Positions 1-7,800 of a stretch of 20,917 bases of DNA are shown here, piece by piece. A program made the translations under genes and the position numbers. The notes below the pieces were generated by a model. The model did no database searches and was not told the DNA's origin. It saw only the letters and a program-made list of their open reading frames with translations. The stretch's first letter is position 1. Each line of letters opens with the position of its first letter. The DNA is from an archaeon (GTDB lineage: Archaea > Asgardarchaeota > Hermodarchaeia > Hermodarchaeales > Hermodarchaeaceae): assembly GCA_016550395.1 (NCBI GenBank), contig JABXGY010000294.1, positions 1-20,917 on the forward strand. The letters run 5' to 3'.

Positions 1-189
1 GAGGAAGGAAGAGGAGAAGCAGAGGAAGGAAGAGGAGAAGCAGAGGAAGGAAGAGGAGAAGCAGAGGAAGGAAGAGGAGAAGCAGAGGAAGGAAGAGGAG
101 AAGCAGAGGAAAGAGGAAGAAAAGCGTCGCAAGGAAGAGGAGAAGCAGAGGAAAGAGGAAGAAAAGCGTCGCAAGGAAGAGGAGAAGCA
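1..189 (+). repeat. Tandem repeat: five perfect 21-nt units, then two perfect 42-nt units
   Basis: The unit beginning GAGGAAGGAAGAGG is 21 nt long and occurs five times without a mismatch at 1-21, 22-42, 43-63, 64-84 and 85-105. A 42-nt higher-order unit then occurs twice, identically, at 106-147 and 148-189. It is a related 21-mer carrying GCGTCGC followed by the basic unit. The period is a multiple of three and equals one and two protein heptads. The + strand is nearly pure purine. The array starts at the window edge, so its full copy number is not known. Confidence 0.95.
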
Positions 190-259
190 GAAAAAGAAGG
201 AAGAAGAGAAGAAACGAAAAGAGGAAAAGAAGAAAGAAAAGGAAGCTGAGGCTACCTAA
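2..259 (+). CDS. C-terminal end of a Lys/Glu/Arg-rich heptad-repeat protein (5' truncated)
   Basis: This frame is open from the window edge to a TAA at 257-259, giving about 85 residues with the start outside the window. The residues are a seven-residue repeat, RKEEEKQ, that then alternates with RKEEEKR and ends in a Lys/Glu run and the tail KEAEAT. The composition is almost entirely Lys, Glu, Arg and Gln, so it should form a highly charged single alpha helix or coiled coil; no catalytic motif is visible. The other two + strand frames encode Gly/Arg/Glu-rich or Glu/Gly/Ser-rich low-complexity strings and are less plausible. The stop lies 7 bases from the convergent RNase HII stop, which fits a real gene end. 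Function is unknown; similar tails occur on many unrelated proteins, so homology cannot be assigned from this piece. Confidence 0.6.
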   Translation, partial: RKEEEKQRKEEEKQRKEEEKQRKEEEKQRKEEEKQRKEEEKRRKEEEKQRKEEEKRRKEEEKQKKKEEEKKRKEEKKKEKEAEAT

Positions 260-266
260 ACCGTCC

Positions 267-923
267 TCAATCCTTCAAACTCCGTTGTTGTTTTGCTGAG
301 AGAATATCACGGGTCGTTTCCCACGTTTGTCGAACAACTTCAGGAAATGTCTCATGTGTGCTAATCCATTTCGTGAGGAATCGTCGTGTTTTTGGATCAT
401 TTGGATAGCCACTCCCAAAATCACCAAATTGTTTATGTAATTCCTTGATGCGCTGATCTCTTCGGACTTTTGCGATAATCGAAGCTGCAGCAACAACAGG
501 ATATCGAGTATCTGCCTTGTGTTCACTGATCACCTTTTTTTTGCTGAATAATTGTGATTGGATTATCCGTCCATAACGGTCAGCGTTAACATCCGAAGCA
601 TCAATGTACGCTGTGTGCCACTGTAGCTGATTCAATACCTGCGCCATCCATTTGGCTTCAAGGATGTTGAGTGTCCGTTTCTGCCGGCGTTGGTTATCGA
701 TTTCTTTAGCACTAATTTCTAAGACTTCCACTTGCTTCGCAAGACGTCGTATTTGTTGGTTGAGGGTCTCTCGTCTATGAGAGGTTAACTGTTTTGAATC
801 ACGAATACCCCACTCAATTAGTGCTTCTTCTTGAGATTCTGTAATAACAATTCCTGCGATAACCAACGGTCCTATTACAGGGCCCCGACCTGCTTCATCA
901 ACACCTGCAATTCGCTGCGACAT
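267..923 (-). CDS. rnhB: Ribonuclease HII
   Basis: Removes RNA from RNA-DNA hybrids, including Okazaki primers and single misincorporated ribonucleotides, in the cytoplasm. With an ATG start at 923 the protein is 218 residues, normal for archaeal RNase HII. The N-terminal signature GVDEAGRGPVIGPL supplies Asp8 and Glu9. YIDASDVN supplies Asp108, and EHKADTRYPVVAAASI supplies Asp138, completing the DEDD metal-binding set. GSGYPNDPKT near 170-179 is the conserved Gly-Tyr-Pro loop. The frame can be extended to a GTG at 932, adding Met-Leu-Ser, but the ATG puts the signature at its usual distance from the N-terminus. No strong Shine-Dalgarno is seen. It is convergent with the repeat protein and divergent from the small gene at 1019. 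SSB and ligase genes lie within 2 kb. Confidence 0.95.
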   Translation of the reverse strand: MSQRIAGVDEAGRGPVIGPLVIAGIVITESQEEALIEWGIRDSKQLTSHRRETLNQQIRRLAKQVEVLEISAKEIDNQRRQKRTLNILEAKWMAQVLNQLQWHTAYIDASDVNADRYGRIIQSQLFSKKKVISEHKADTRYPVVAAASIIAKVRRDQRIKELHKQFGDFGSGYPNDPKTRRFLTKWISTHETFPEVVRQTWETTRDILSAKQQRSLKD

Positions 924-982
924 ACTTAACACCGATTAAACAATTTCTATTGCTCCGAAACCATTAACAGGTACGCATTCTT

Positions 983-988
983 TTAAAT
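983..988 (+). promoter_or_regulatory. TATA-like box for the small gene at 1019
   Basis: TTTTAAAT at 981-988 lies in the gap between two divergent genes. An archaeal TATA box is usually centred about 26 bases before the transcription start, which predicts a start near 1010-1012, a few bases before ATG 1019. The transcript would therefore be leaderless or nearly so. This fits the lack of a ribosome-binding site. Confidence 0.4.
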
Positions 989-1018
989 TCGTACTTAGAT
1001 GCTTTGCTTGTGACTTTC

Positions 1019-1303
1019 ATGGAAGAATGTAAATACGCCGAAATATGGCTCAGTATGTATGAAGGACAATTTCGTGTCTCTAGCCGACTACCCTCTCATG
1101 TTGAAGTTCCATCTGATTTTCAGTGTTTAACACCCGAGGGGGAAAGCATACCCGTCTGTGTATCACCGTTATACCATTCAATTCACGATGCTAAGGGACG
1201 CGCCGCAACTTTACAAGATACTCTTCAACAACAAGGCTGTAAGGTCATCTTCTATTTTGAGTTGCGTCCACCGATTATCGGGAATCCCCATAGTCCTAGT
1301 TAG
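1019..1303 (+). CDS. Small uncharacterised protein (94 aa)
   Basis: I do not recognise a family. The product is an alpha/beta-looking soluble protein starting MEECKYAEIWLSMYEG and ending in a polar tail with FELRPPIIGNPHSPS. It has no signal peptide or membrane segment and no metal-binding cysteine cluster (only scattered Cys). The frame can also start at TTG 1004 or GTG 1010. ATG 1019 was chosen because a TTTTAAAT box at 981-988 would place transcription initiation just before it. The segment around residues 40-60, with PEGESIPVCVSPL, looks like beta strands and turns, followed by a helix (AKGRAATLQDTLQQQG) and a strand (KVIFYFEL). The last 8 bases overlap the end of the convergent DedA-family gene. 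Coding status is supported by open frame, promoter and context only. Confidence 0.55.
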   Translation: MEECKYAEIWLSMYEGQFRVSSRLPSHVEVPSDFQCLTPEGESIPVCVSPLYHSIHDAKGRAATLQDTLQQQGCKVIFYFELRPPIIGNPHSPS

Positions 1304-2033
1304 ATTTCTCGGATTCTGTCACAGTAGCATTAGTTTCATTACCTTTTGCCTGCTTTGCTCGACGACGAATAATGATTCGATATGCTATGAAGATGACAAA
1401 GAAGATAATGAGTATGACTAAAATCATAGTTTCAAAGAGGTCGATTAACTCAGCTAAATTAAAGAATGCAATACCAACTACCCATCCCAACAATCCTAAA
1501 ATTAGACATCGAGGTAATGCACCAAGAAAAGTTATGAGAGTAAATTGTTTGATGTCCACTCGAATAGCTCCATATAGAAGGGAGATGACGGAAAGCGGGA
1601 TAATAGGTATTGCTCGTGCTGTAAAAAGATAGATTTCATCGCGAGAAGACTGTTGCATGCTTTGACGCATATACTCAATTTCTTCTAAGGAAGTCCCCAA
1701 ATATCTTCCATATCGTTCAATAATGGGATATCCTCCGAAGTAAGCGATCCCATATCCAAAGAAAGAACCAATAGTAACAGCAAAGGCGCCAACTAACATG
1801 ACATTAACAATAATGCTAAGAATAGCAGCATAAGGGTCTAATCCGATGGTCAAGATGAATCCAGCTGCCATCATGATTATCGGGGAAGGAATCGGTGCAA
1901 TGAAGGTCTCTATCATAACACCAAGAAACACACCAAGCGGTCCTAGGGCATGGACCCATGAAATTATTAGCCATATGAGGCTTTCAATCCATGCATCAAT
2001 AATATGTAGCCAATCAAGGATAATGTTGATCAT
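1296..2033 (-). CDS. DedA/VTT-domain (SNARE-associated) integral membrane protein
   Basis: This 245-residue polytopic membrane protein belongs to the DedA/VTT superfamily. Members include TMEM41B/VMP1-type lipid scramblases and bacterial undecaprenyl-phosphate flippases; the substrate here is unknown. Hydrophobic segments lie near residues 18-40, 50-105, 135-160, 160-185 and 195-225, followed by a basic cytoplasmic tail (RIIIRRRAKQAKG). The family's re-entrant-loop motif is seen as GVFLGVMIETFIAPIPSPI, with the conserved Glu42. The second half carries ARAIPIIPLSVISLLYGAI, matching the conserved Arg-x-Ile/Val-Pro loop, then the Gly-rich helix LGALPRCLILGLLG. The frame can begin at TTG 2036, but ATG 2033 is next to it. 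It lies 50 bases downstream of the SSB gene on the same strand and may be co-transcribed. Confidence 0.88.
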   Translation of the reverse strand: MINIILDWLHIIDAWIESLIWLIISWVHALGPLGVFLGVMIETFIAPIPSPIIMMAAGFILTIGLDPYAAILSIIVNVMLVGAFAVTIGSFFGYGIAYFGGYPIIERYGRYLGTSLEEIEYMRQSMQQSSRDEIYLFTARAIPIIPLSVISLLYGAIRVDIKQFTLITFLGALPRCLILGLLGWVVGIAFFNLAELIDLFETMILVILIIFFVIFIAYRIIIRRRAKQAKGNETNATVTESEKSN

Positions 2034-2083
2034 CAATCACAAAACGCCCCGAAATGACCCATTATCGAAAGATTCTCTACATA

Positions 2084-2422
2084 TTATTCTCCTGGATGCG
2101 CACTTAGAATTTCATCACGGGAAGGAAATTCCGAGTCATCAACAAGCACAATTTCTCCATAGCGACCCGCTGAGAGCTCCATTTCACCCCGAAAAGTTTT
2201 CACAAATCCATTGTTGATTTCGACGACCACGTCTTCATCAACTTTGTCGATGTCATCATTCCATAGGGATAATTTAATGGTGCCGGTTTCATCTCCCGCC
2301 TGAGCAGTGGTTACACGGGCCTTTCCGTAGCGTGTCTGCACTTCTCTTACCGGCTCAAGAGAAAGGATGCGTAACCGTATGTCAACACGACGGGATGCGG
2401 ATGATAATTCATTTACTTTCAT
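2084..2422 (-). CDS. Single OB-fold ssDNA-binding protein (RPA/SOSS-B-like)
   Basis: Binds single-stranded DNA in replication and repair. At 112 residues it is one OB fold, similar in size to archaeal SSB and eukaryotic SOSS-B proteins. The recognisable line-up is MKVNELSSASRRVDIRLRIL (strand 1), then RYGKARVTTAQAGDETG, then TIKLSLWND near 48-56, the typical Asp-Glu-Thr-Gly-x-Ile...Leu-Trp core. VVVEINNGFVKTFRGEMEL then leads to GRYGEIV, the conserved Gly-Arg-x-Gly end of the fold. The frame continues upstream to 2473, but ATG 2422 gives the standard N-terminus and the extra residues look unrelated. The C-terminus is short and mildly acidic. It is divergent from DNA ligase across a 102-base gap, which suggests shared regulation of repair genes. 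Confidence 0.88.
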   Translation of the reverse strand: MKVNELSSASRRVDIRLRILSLEPVREVQTRYGKARVTTAQAGDETGTIKLSLWNDDIDKVDEDVVVEINNGFVKTFRGEMELSAGRYGEIVLVDDSEFPSRDEILSAHPGE

Positions 2423-2473
2423 TGTTTTGAAAACCCTCGTTACGAGATTTATCAAGGATGTACTAATGCACAC

Positions 2474-2515
2474 TTTTAAAACTTGTAGGATAGCAGGTTT
2501 TTCTGAAAAGAAGGG
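2474..2515 (+). promoter_or_regulatory. Promoter and ribosome-binding site of DNA ligase
   Basis: TTTTAAAA at 2474-2481 is a good archaeal TATA box, predicting transcription start near 2504. AAGGG at 2511-2515 sits 9 bases before the ATG at 2525 and can serve as Shine-Dalgarno. On the opposite strand TTGATAAATC (2456 down to 2447) is a candidate TATA box for the divergent SSB gene. Confidence 0.45.
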
Positions 2516-2524
2516 AAACTTTGG

Positions 2525-4252
2525 ATGCCTGAGTCGTCGTCAACACCTTTTGAAAAACTCGCTAAAGTATCTGAAGCAATCATGGCAACATCAAAACGCT
2601 TACAAAAGATGGATCTTGCAGGCGATTTCCTTTCTGCTCTTCCTCAAGAAGAAATCGAAGCGGCGGCACTTCTTCTTATTGGTCATCCCTTTCCACGGAC
2701 CAGTCAACGGACGTTAGCACTAGATTGGTCGGCGTTGTACCAGATTCTCCAAGAATTATTGCAACCAGCACCAGAATTAATGAATGAACTCTTCGCTCAA
2801 ACTGGTGATATTGGAGAAGTGGTTCATCAATTATTTTTACAATCAGGAAAAATCCGACAGGCTACTCTCTTCACCACACGGCTAATGATAATGGAGGTAT
2901 ATACGACATTCATCGAAATTGCCGATGTTGAGGGGTCTGGTTCACGGAAACGGAAAACAGCGTTGCTTCGATCTCTCTTTACACAAGCGGTCCCACTGGA
3001 AGCAAAATATCTTGCTAAACTCTTAGTTGGTGATCACCGAATTGGCTTCAGTGAAGGAATGTTAGAAAGTGCAGTCTCACGTAATCTTAACTTGCCACTC
3101 GAATTAGTCCGTCGTGCTAATATGCTCACAGGAAATATCGGTGAAGTGACACGGATTGCCTTCTCACAAGGTGTAAACGGACTTGAAAAAATCAAATTAC
3201 GACCATTCACCCCTCTCCTTCCGATGTTAGCCGCACAAGCAGAAGATGTGGAGGATGCACTCCTTACTCATGCGGGGCAATCAGCTTTTGAGATGAAACT
3301 TGATGGTGCTCGTGTTCAGATTCATATGCAACGGAAGAATAGTGAATCGCGAATACAAATCTATAGTCGACACTTAACCGATGTCACAACTAGCTTACCT
3401 GATCTTATCGATCTCATAAGAACTCAGGTTAAGGTGAAAAGTTGTATCTTTGAAGGAGAAGTACTGGCATTAGATCAGGATGGTCGCCCTTTCCCGTTTC
3501 AACATTTAATGAGAAGATTTCGTCGAGTTCGAAATGTTGAGGAAATGGTTGAAGAAATCCCTGTTACTCTCCATCTCTTCGATATGCTAATGTTAAATGA
3601 TAAAGTGCTAATTGATACACCCTATACAAATCGTCGGAATCAGTTAGCAAAAGTATGTGGTACCATACCCTTGGTTGAGCAATTAATTACATCAAATCTT
3701 GATCAAGCGAAACAATTCTTCGAGAAGACAATTCAAATTGGTCATGAAGGCCTCATAGCAAAGCGCTTAGATAGTCTCTATCAACCTGGAATTCGTGGAA
3801 AAGCCTGGTTAAAGGTTAAAAGAAGTATGGAAACTCTGGATCTCGTTATTATCGCCGCTGAATGGGGGACAGGACGTAGGCACAAATGGCTTAGCGATTA
3901 TCATTTAGCTGCGTCGGATCCTGAATTAGGTGAATACCATATGCTAGGAAAGACCTTCAAGGGTCTTACTGACGCAGAATTTGAGGACATCACACACCGC
4001 TTATTGGAAATAAAAATCGAGCAAACACGTGGTGTTGTAAGGGTTCAGCCCCGGATAGTAGTTGAAGTCGAGTTTGATGAAATTCAGCGAAGTCCTACAT
4101 ATAAATCCGGAATGGCCCTTCGGTTTGCACGGATTAAACGGCTTCGTTACGATAAAGATCCTACTGAAGCCGATACTATTCACAGAGTTCAAGAATTGTA
4201 TGACTCTCAATTTTCACGCAAAGCATCTAGTAGCCGTGTAGGACGAACCTAA
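2525..4252 (+). CDS. lig: ATP-dependent DNA ligase (archaeal type)
   Basis: Seals nicks in duplex DNA through an enzyme-AMP intermediate, in replication and repair. The 575-residue length is typical of archaeal ligases. Residues 1-235 are the helical DNA-binding domain, with AKYLAKLLVGDHRIGFSEG (160-178) as its conserved element. The adenylation domain begins with FEMKLDGARVQIH, so Lys258 is the nucleotidyl-lysine of motif I (KxDG). Motif III is LFDMLMLN (351-358), motif IV EGLIAK (408-413) and motif V WLKVKR (428-433). The OB-fold domain follows from about 435 (DLVIIAAEWGTGRRHKWLSD) to 545. The end (YKSGMALRFARIKRLRYDK) carries the archaeal motif VI region, and the last 15 residues are a Ser/Arg tail. 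No key residue is missing. ATG 2525 has an SD-like AAGGG and a TATA box upstream. The neighbouring SSB and RNase HII complete a set that joins Okazaki fragments. Confidence 0.96.
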   Translation: MPESSSTPFEKLAKVSEAIMATSKRLQKMDLAGDFLSALPQEEIEAAALLLIGHPFPRTSQRTLALDWSALYQILQELLQPAPELMNELFAQTGDIGEVVHQLFLQSGKIRQATLFTTRLMIMEVYTTFIEIADVEGSGSRKRKTALLRSLFTQAVPLEAKYLAKLLVGDHRIGFSEGMLESAVSRNLNLPLELVRRANMLTGNIGEVTRIAFSQGVNGLEKIKLRPFTPLLPMLAAQAEDVEDALLTHAGQSAFEMKLDGARVQIHMQRKNSESRIQIYSRHLTDVTTSLPDLIDLIRTQVKVKSCIFEGEVLALDQDGRPFPFQHLMRRFRRVRNVEEMVEEIPVTLHLFDMLMLNDKVLIDTPYTNRRNQLAKVCGTIPLVEQLITSNLDQAKQFFEKTIQIGHEGLIAKRLDSLYQPGIRGKAWLKVKRSMETLDLVIIAAEWGTGRRHKWLSDYHLAASDPELGEYHMLGKTFKGLTDAEFEDITHRLLEIKIEQTRGVVRVQPRIVVEVEFDEIQRSPTYKSGMALRFARIKRLRYDKDPTEADTIHRVQELYDSQFSRKASSSRVGRT

Positions 4253-4272
4253 TTCTTCCTTATTCATGTGAT

Positions 4273-4785
4273 TTATTTTCGAAGTAGAATCTCTTCTGAG
4301 GCAGAAATCCATCGGGGACCAAGAGTTTGGTTGAAAAGCGCGATATAGCTTGGTTGATCGCTAACTACGGCTACGGTTTCTCCTTGATTACCGTAAGTTG
4401 GGGCAATTAAGACTTCCTCACCATCTCGCGATCCTCCATAAAATTCCATATTTGGATTATTCCAAATGCGGATATTACCTTGTTGTAAAAGTTTTCGTGC
4501 ACTGGTTCGTTGTTTTTCACCATCAAGAGTAGTAATAACATGGATGCGGATCTGAGGTTGGACTTTGCCTAATTCAACAACCGGAACTTCGTCAAAGGAT
4601 GGATAGACTAAGGTGATAGTGTTACTAACGCGACGGAACATATCCAAGAGATGATTTTGAATTCCCTCACAGGATACAATCCGCCATGTACGCTCTGCCT
4701 CGAAAGGTTCAAGACTCGAAAGTGTCTCCCATAAACCAGTTAGAATGTGTTCTACACCAGTAGCTTCGTTTCGTAGGCTATCCAA
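4273..4785 (-). CDS. TrmB-type PLD-like C-terminal domain, in frame with the giant coiled-coil gene upstream
   Basis: This 170-codon frame (TTG at 4785) encodes an alpha/beta domain. It contains WRIVSCEGIQNHLLDMFRRV, NTITLVYPSFDEVPVV, IRIHVITTLDG, GNIRIWNNPNMEFYGG, EEVLIAPTYG and ETVAVVSDQPSYIALFNQT. This is the pattern of the phospholipase-D-like C-terminal domain of TrmB-family regulators. The same frame stays open upstream from 4785 to 4863 (26 codons of helical sequence) and then meets only one TAA (4864-4866) before the 1596-residue giant frame. No ATG occurs between that stop and residue 49 of this frame, no ribosome-binding site is evident, and sequence character is continuous across the stop. 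I therefore infer it is the C-terminal part of the giant protein, separated by a nonsense change, sequencing error or readthrough stop. Independent translation from TTG 4785 is the alternative. Confidence 0.65.
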   Translation of the reverse strand: MDSLRNEATGVEHILTGLWETLSSLEPFEAERTWRIVSCEGIQNHLLDMFRRVSNTITLVYPSFDEVPVVELGKVQPQIRIHVITTLDGEKQRTSARKLLQQGNIRIWNNPNMEFYGGSRDGEEVLIAPTYGNQGETVAVVSDQPSYIALFNQTLGPRWISASEEILLRK

Positions 4786-4863
4786 AAGTGGATCAGTTTT
4801 TTGTGAAAACAGCTGCAGGGTATTGATAGATGTAGTTTCAGCTGTTTTAGCTCGGGTAGTAAT

Positions 4864-4866
4864 TTA
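4864..4866 (-). other. Single in-frame TAA stop between giant coiled coil and its apparent C-terminal domain
   Basis: On the - strand the codons are CTA GCA CAG TAA ATT ACT ACC CGA. From the ATG at 9654 to the TAG at 4273-4275, this TAA is the only interruption of one continuous frame (1596 codons before it, 196 after). It lies in helical, Gln/Thr/Lys-rich sequence on both sides, not at an obvious domain end. Confidence 0.85.
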
Positions 4867-7800
4867 CTGTGCTAGCGTTTGGTATTCAGTTTTTAGTGTT
4901 TGGCGTTCTTTACTTAACGTTTGACTAATGCGCCTTCCTGTCTGTTGGGTCTGAGTTACTAAACTTTCTTCTGCTGTGTCAATAATCTGTTTCATTGAGG
5001 CGATGAGAGTTTCATTCTTTTTTTGAACATCGGTTGAAGCTGATTCTTCAAATATGTGCATACTCTCTCTGACATGGCGAATGCTATCCTGGATAGCACG
5101 ACTTAATCTTGTCTTGGTTAAATCAATGGTTTGAATGAAGCTTTGGAGAGTTTTTTCAATTTCTTGACCGAATCCGGTCCTGGTTTTTAGATTATCCTCC
5201 TCAATTACTTGACTCGTCTCAGAGAGGATTCTATCGAGTTCTCTTTGTGACTCGGTGAGCATGGATGTTAGCGTCTGAATAAGTTGCTCTGAAGTTGTAT
5301 TCACCTTATCATTAATACTAGACAGGTTGGTTTGAATCTGCTTTGTAAACAAATCAGATTTCGAAGTTAGACTTGTCTGGAATTCTTGGTTAACTTCTGC
5401 GCTCTTGAATTCAGTTTGGTCTAATATTTCGTCTAAGGCTGTATCAATTTGCGTATTCGATTGATCTAACGCTGCTTTTCCTTCATCGGCTTCCTGAGTC
5501 AGTGTTGTAAGTACTTGGGTTTGAGAGGCGTTGAGTTGTTCAACGAAGTTCTGTAATCTTGAAGTAACCTCCTTGCTGAGCGTATTCTGTTGTTCATCAA
5601 TTGCTGTTAGTTTTTGTACCCTATTTGCCTTAATTGCCTGTTGTAATTCAGTATCAATAGTTGCACCAGTAAGCTTGACTTTTTCCACTAGTTTCGAAGC
5701 AACAGTCTGCAGCTGGACTATCTCCTCCTGTAAATTAGTGATGTAGTTCCCCGTTTCTTCTGACAAGGTACTAGCGTATGTTTCTAAATGCTTGTCAATT
5801 GTAGCTCGTTGTTCATCGATTTTTTCAGCACAAGTTTGCCCAATTTCCTCAATGATATTCTGGGCTTTGGGAATCTGGTTTTGTGTGAATTCCTCAAGTT
5901 TTGTTTGAATGCCTGTCAGCATATCGATAACATTGGTACTCTGTTGAAGAATCAGCTCATGAACGCTTTTTCTAAGATTTTCTACCCGGGCGTCTTGTTC
6001 TTCAAGTTCTTTCTGGATGCTTTCTACAAAACTATCCGCGGCTTCCTGAATAGCTGATAGGTTAGCGAGAGTGAGTGATTCAATCTCACCCGTCTTGGTT
6101 TCCATATTCTGGTTTAATGCAGTTTTTTGACCTGTAATGTCGTTACCTAATGCCTCAAGGAGCGTTTGGGTTTCTTGGAGCTGTGCTAGGCAATCTTCCT
6201 GCATTTCATTAATTCCCTGGATGATTTGTTCATTAAACCCGGTTTTTTCTCGATCAAAGGCTTGAGCTGTTGCTGTAAGAAGATTGCTCGCATCATCACC
6301 GTAATTAGTAAGGCTAGTCGTTACATTAACGGTTGCTTGATCAACTGCTGTTCCGCTGGCTGTGCTGAGGGCATTCAAGTTGTTAATAACGGTATTAGTA
6401 TATTCATCGATTATCTGGGTCAGAGGAAGCCAGTGTCTGTCTACTAGCATTTTAGCTTCATTATCGTAAATATCAATAGTCTCATTAAGCTTGGTTTTGA
6501 ATTTATCAAGGAGCGGTTTGATTTCAGGGGCTTCAGTAGTTAGGTATTCTTGAAGCGTCTTCTGTAATTGGTTTTGTAGGCGTTTCTCAAATGTCGTTTG
6601 AAAGGTGCTTTGGGCTTGGTCTTTTAGTTCTTCAAGGTTAACTACCAAAGTATCTTGGTAAGTTCTTATGGCTGAACTAGTAGCACTTTTCAGAAAATTA
6701 GAAAGAGCGGTTTCTAGGTTTTTAGCATAGTTTACTTCAAGGAGCTTCTTGTGAAGCGATTGTGTTTCAGTGTTGACACTTGCTCCATATGCTTTCAATT
6801 TATCTTCGAGGAAAGATTGAAACTTCATCAAGGACGATTCAAAATTATTGACCTGACTGCTAAGATTTTTCTCTAAAGTTTTGGAGAGTAACTCTTGAGG
6901 AAGTTGTATCAGATTTTCTTTAGTTGATTTAAGAACAGCTGTAATTTGTTTATCACGTAATGTTTGATTTTTCAACTTCTTGCTGAAATCTAACAAAATT
7001 ATTTCTAATTCTTGTCTTATTTTAGTTCGCACAGCCTTTGACTCTCTTTTTAGAGTTGTGGGGAATTTTAGTATTTGGCTGGTTGTTTCCTGAAAGAGTT
7101 TGTCAATCTGACTTTCTCGGTTAGTCTGCCGAATCAGCGTAGTTTTACAATTACGAAAAATAGCATTAATCTGCGTTTCGAATTCCTTCTCTACCTTATC
7201 TTTGATTTGAATAATCTGTTGATTTTGTATATCGGTTACTTCTTCTCGGGCCTGTGATAACGCAGAGTCTGACTGTTTTTTGAATTGAATATATTTAGAA
7301 TTTATAAAATCTTGAATTTCCGCCGTGATGGTATTAAGCCGTGTCTCCAAGGTGTTAGTCAGTGAGTTATTGAATATTTCAAGTTGTTTGGGTGTAACAA
7401 GTTCACTGGGAGTGGATTTAGCGGTAGTCGTTGCTTGGGTTTCGAGGGCTGCCTGTTTTTCATCAACTGTGCTTTGATACTTATTTAATGCATCCAGAGC
7501 ATATTCAGGTATTACCTCTTGAAGTGAGATTGCTAATCCAGTAATTATTTTCTGGTCTCTTTTTGTTAGTTGGGTTGAGTGTGACCTAAGTGTTCGATTA
7601 ATTGTGTTATTCCGCTTTTTTTGATTTTTCGTGTTTGCTAGAGAATAACCTTTGGTTGCTGTATTGATTTTCAATGCTTGTTCTTCTCGCAGTCTATCCG
7701 CCGTGTTCTCTATCCCCTCAGAATATTGTTTAACGATGTTTTGAAGTTGAGTGAATTCCTGACGTAATTCTAAGCCTGTCTCCTTAGTCATTTTATTCAA

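Noticed and set aside
1..189. CRISPR-like or other mobile repeat array
   Set aside because: Units are contiguous with no spacers and keep one reading frame with a heptad period; this is a coding tandem repeat.
924..932. GTG 932 as start of RNase HII
   Set aside because: It would add only Met-Leu-Ser; ATG 923 directly precedes the conserved signature at the usual distance.
2423..2473. Extended N-terminus of the SSB from the codon at 2473
   Set aside because: The extra 17 residues do not match the OB fold; ATG 2422 starts at the family's normal N-terminus and the region serves as the divergent promoter.
4786..4863. Promoter or leader between the giant gene and the C-terminal domain frame
   Set aside because: It is 26 codons of helical sequence in frame with both flanks, without TATA box or ribosome-binding site.
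4864..4866. TAA decoded as pyrrolysine or selenocysteine
   Set aside because: Pyrrolysine uses TAG and selenocysteine uses TGA; no such pattern fits TAA, so nonsense change, consensus error or readthrough are the options.
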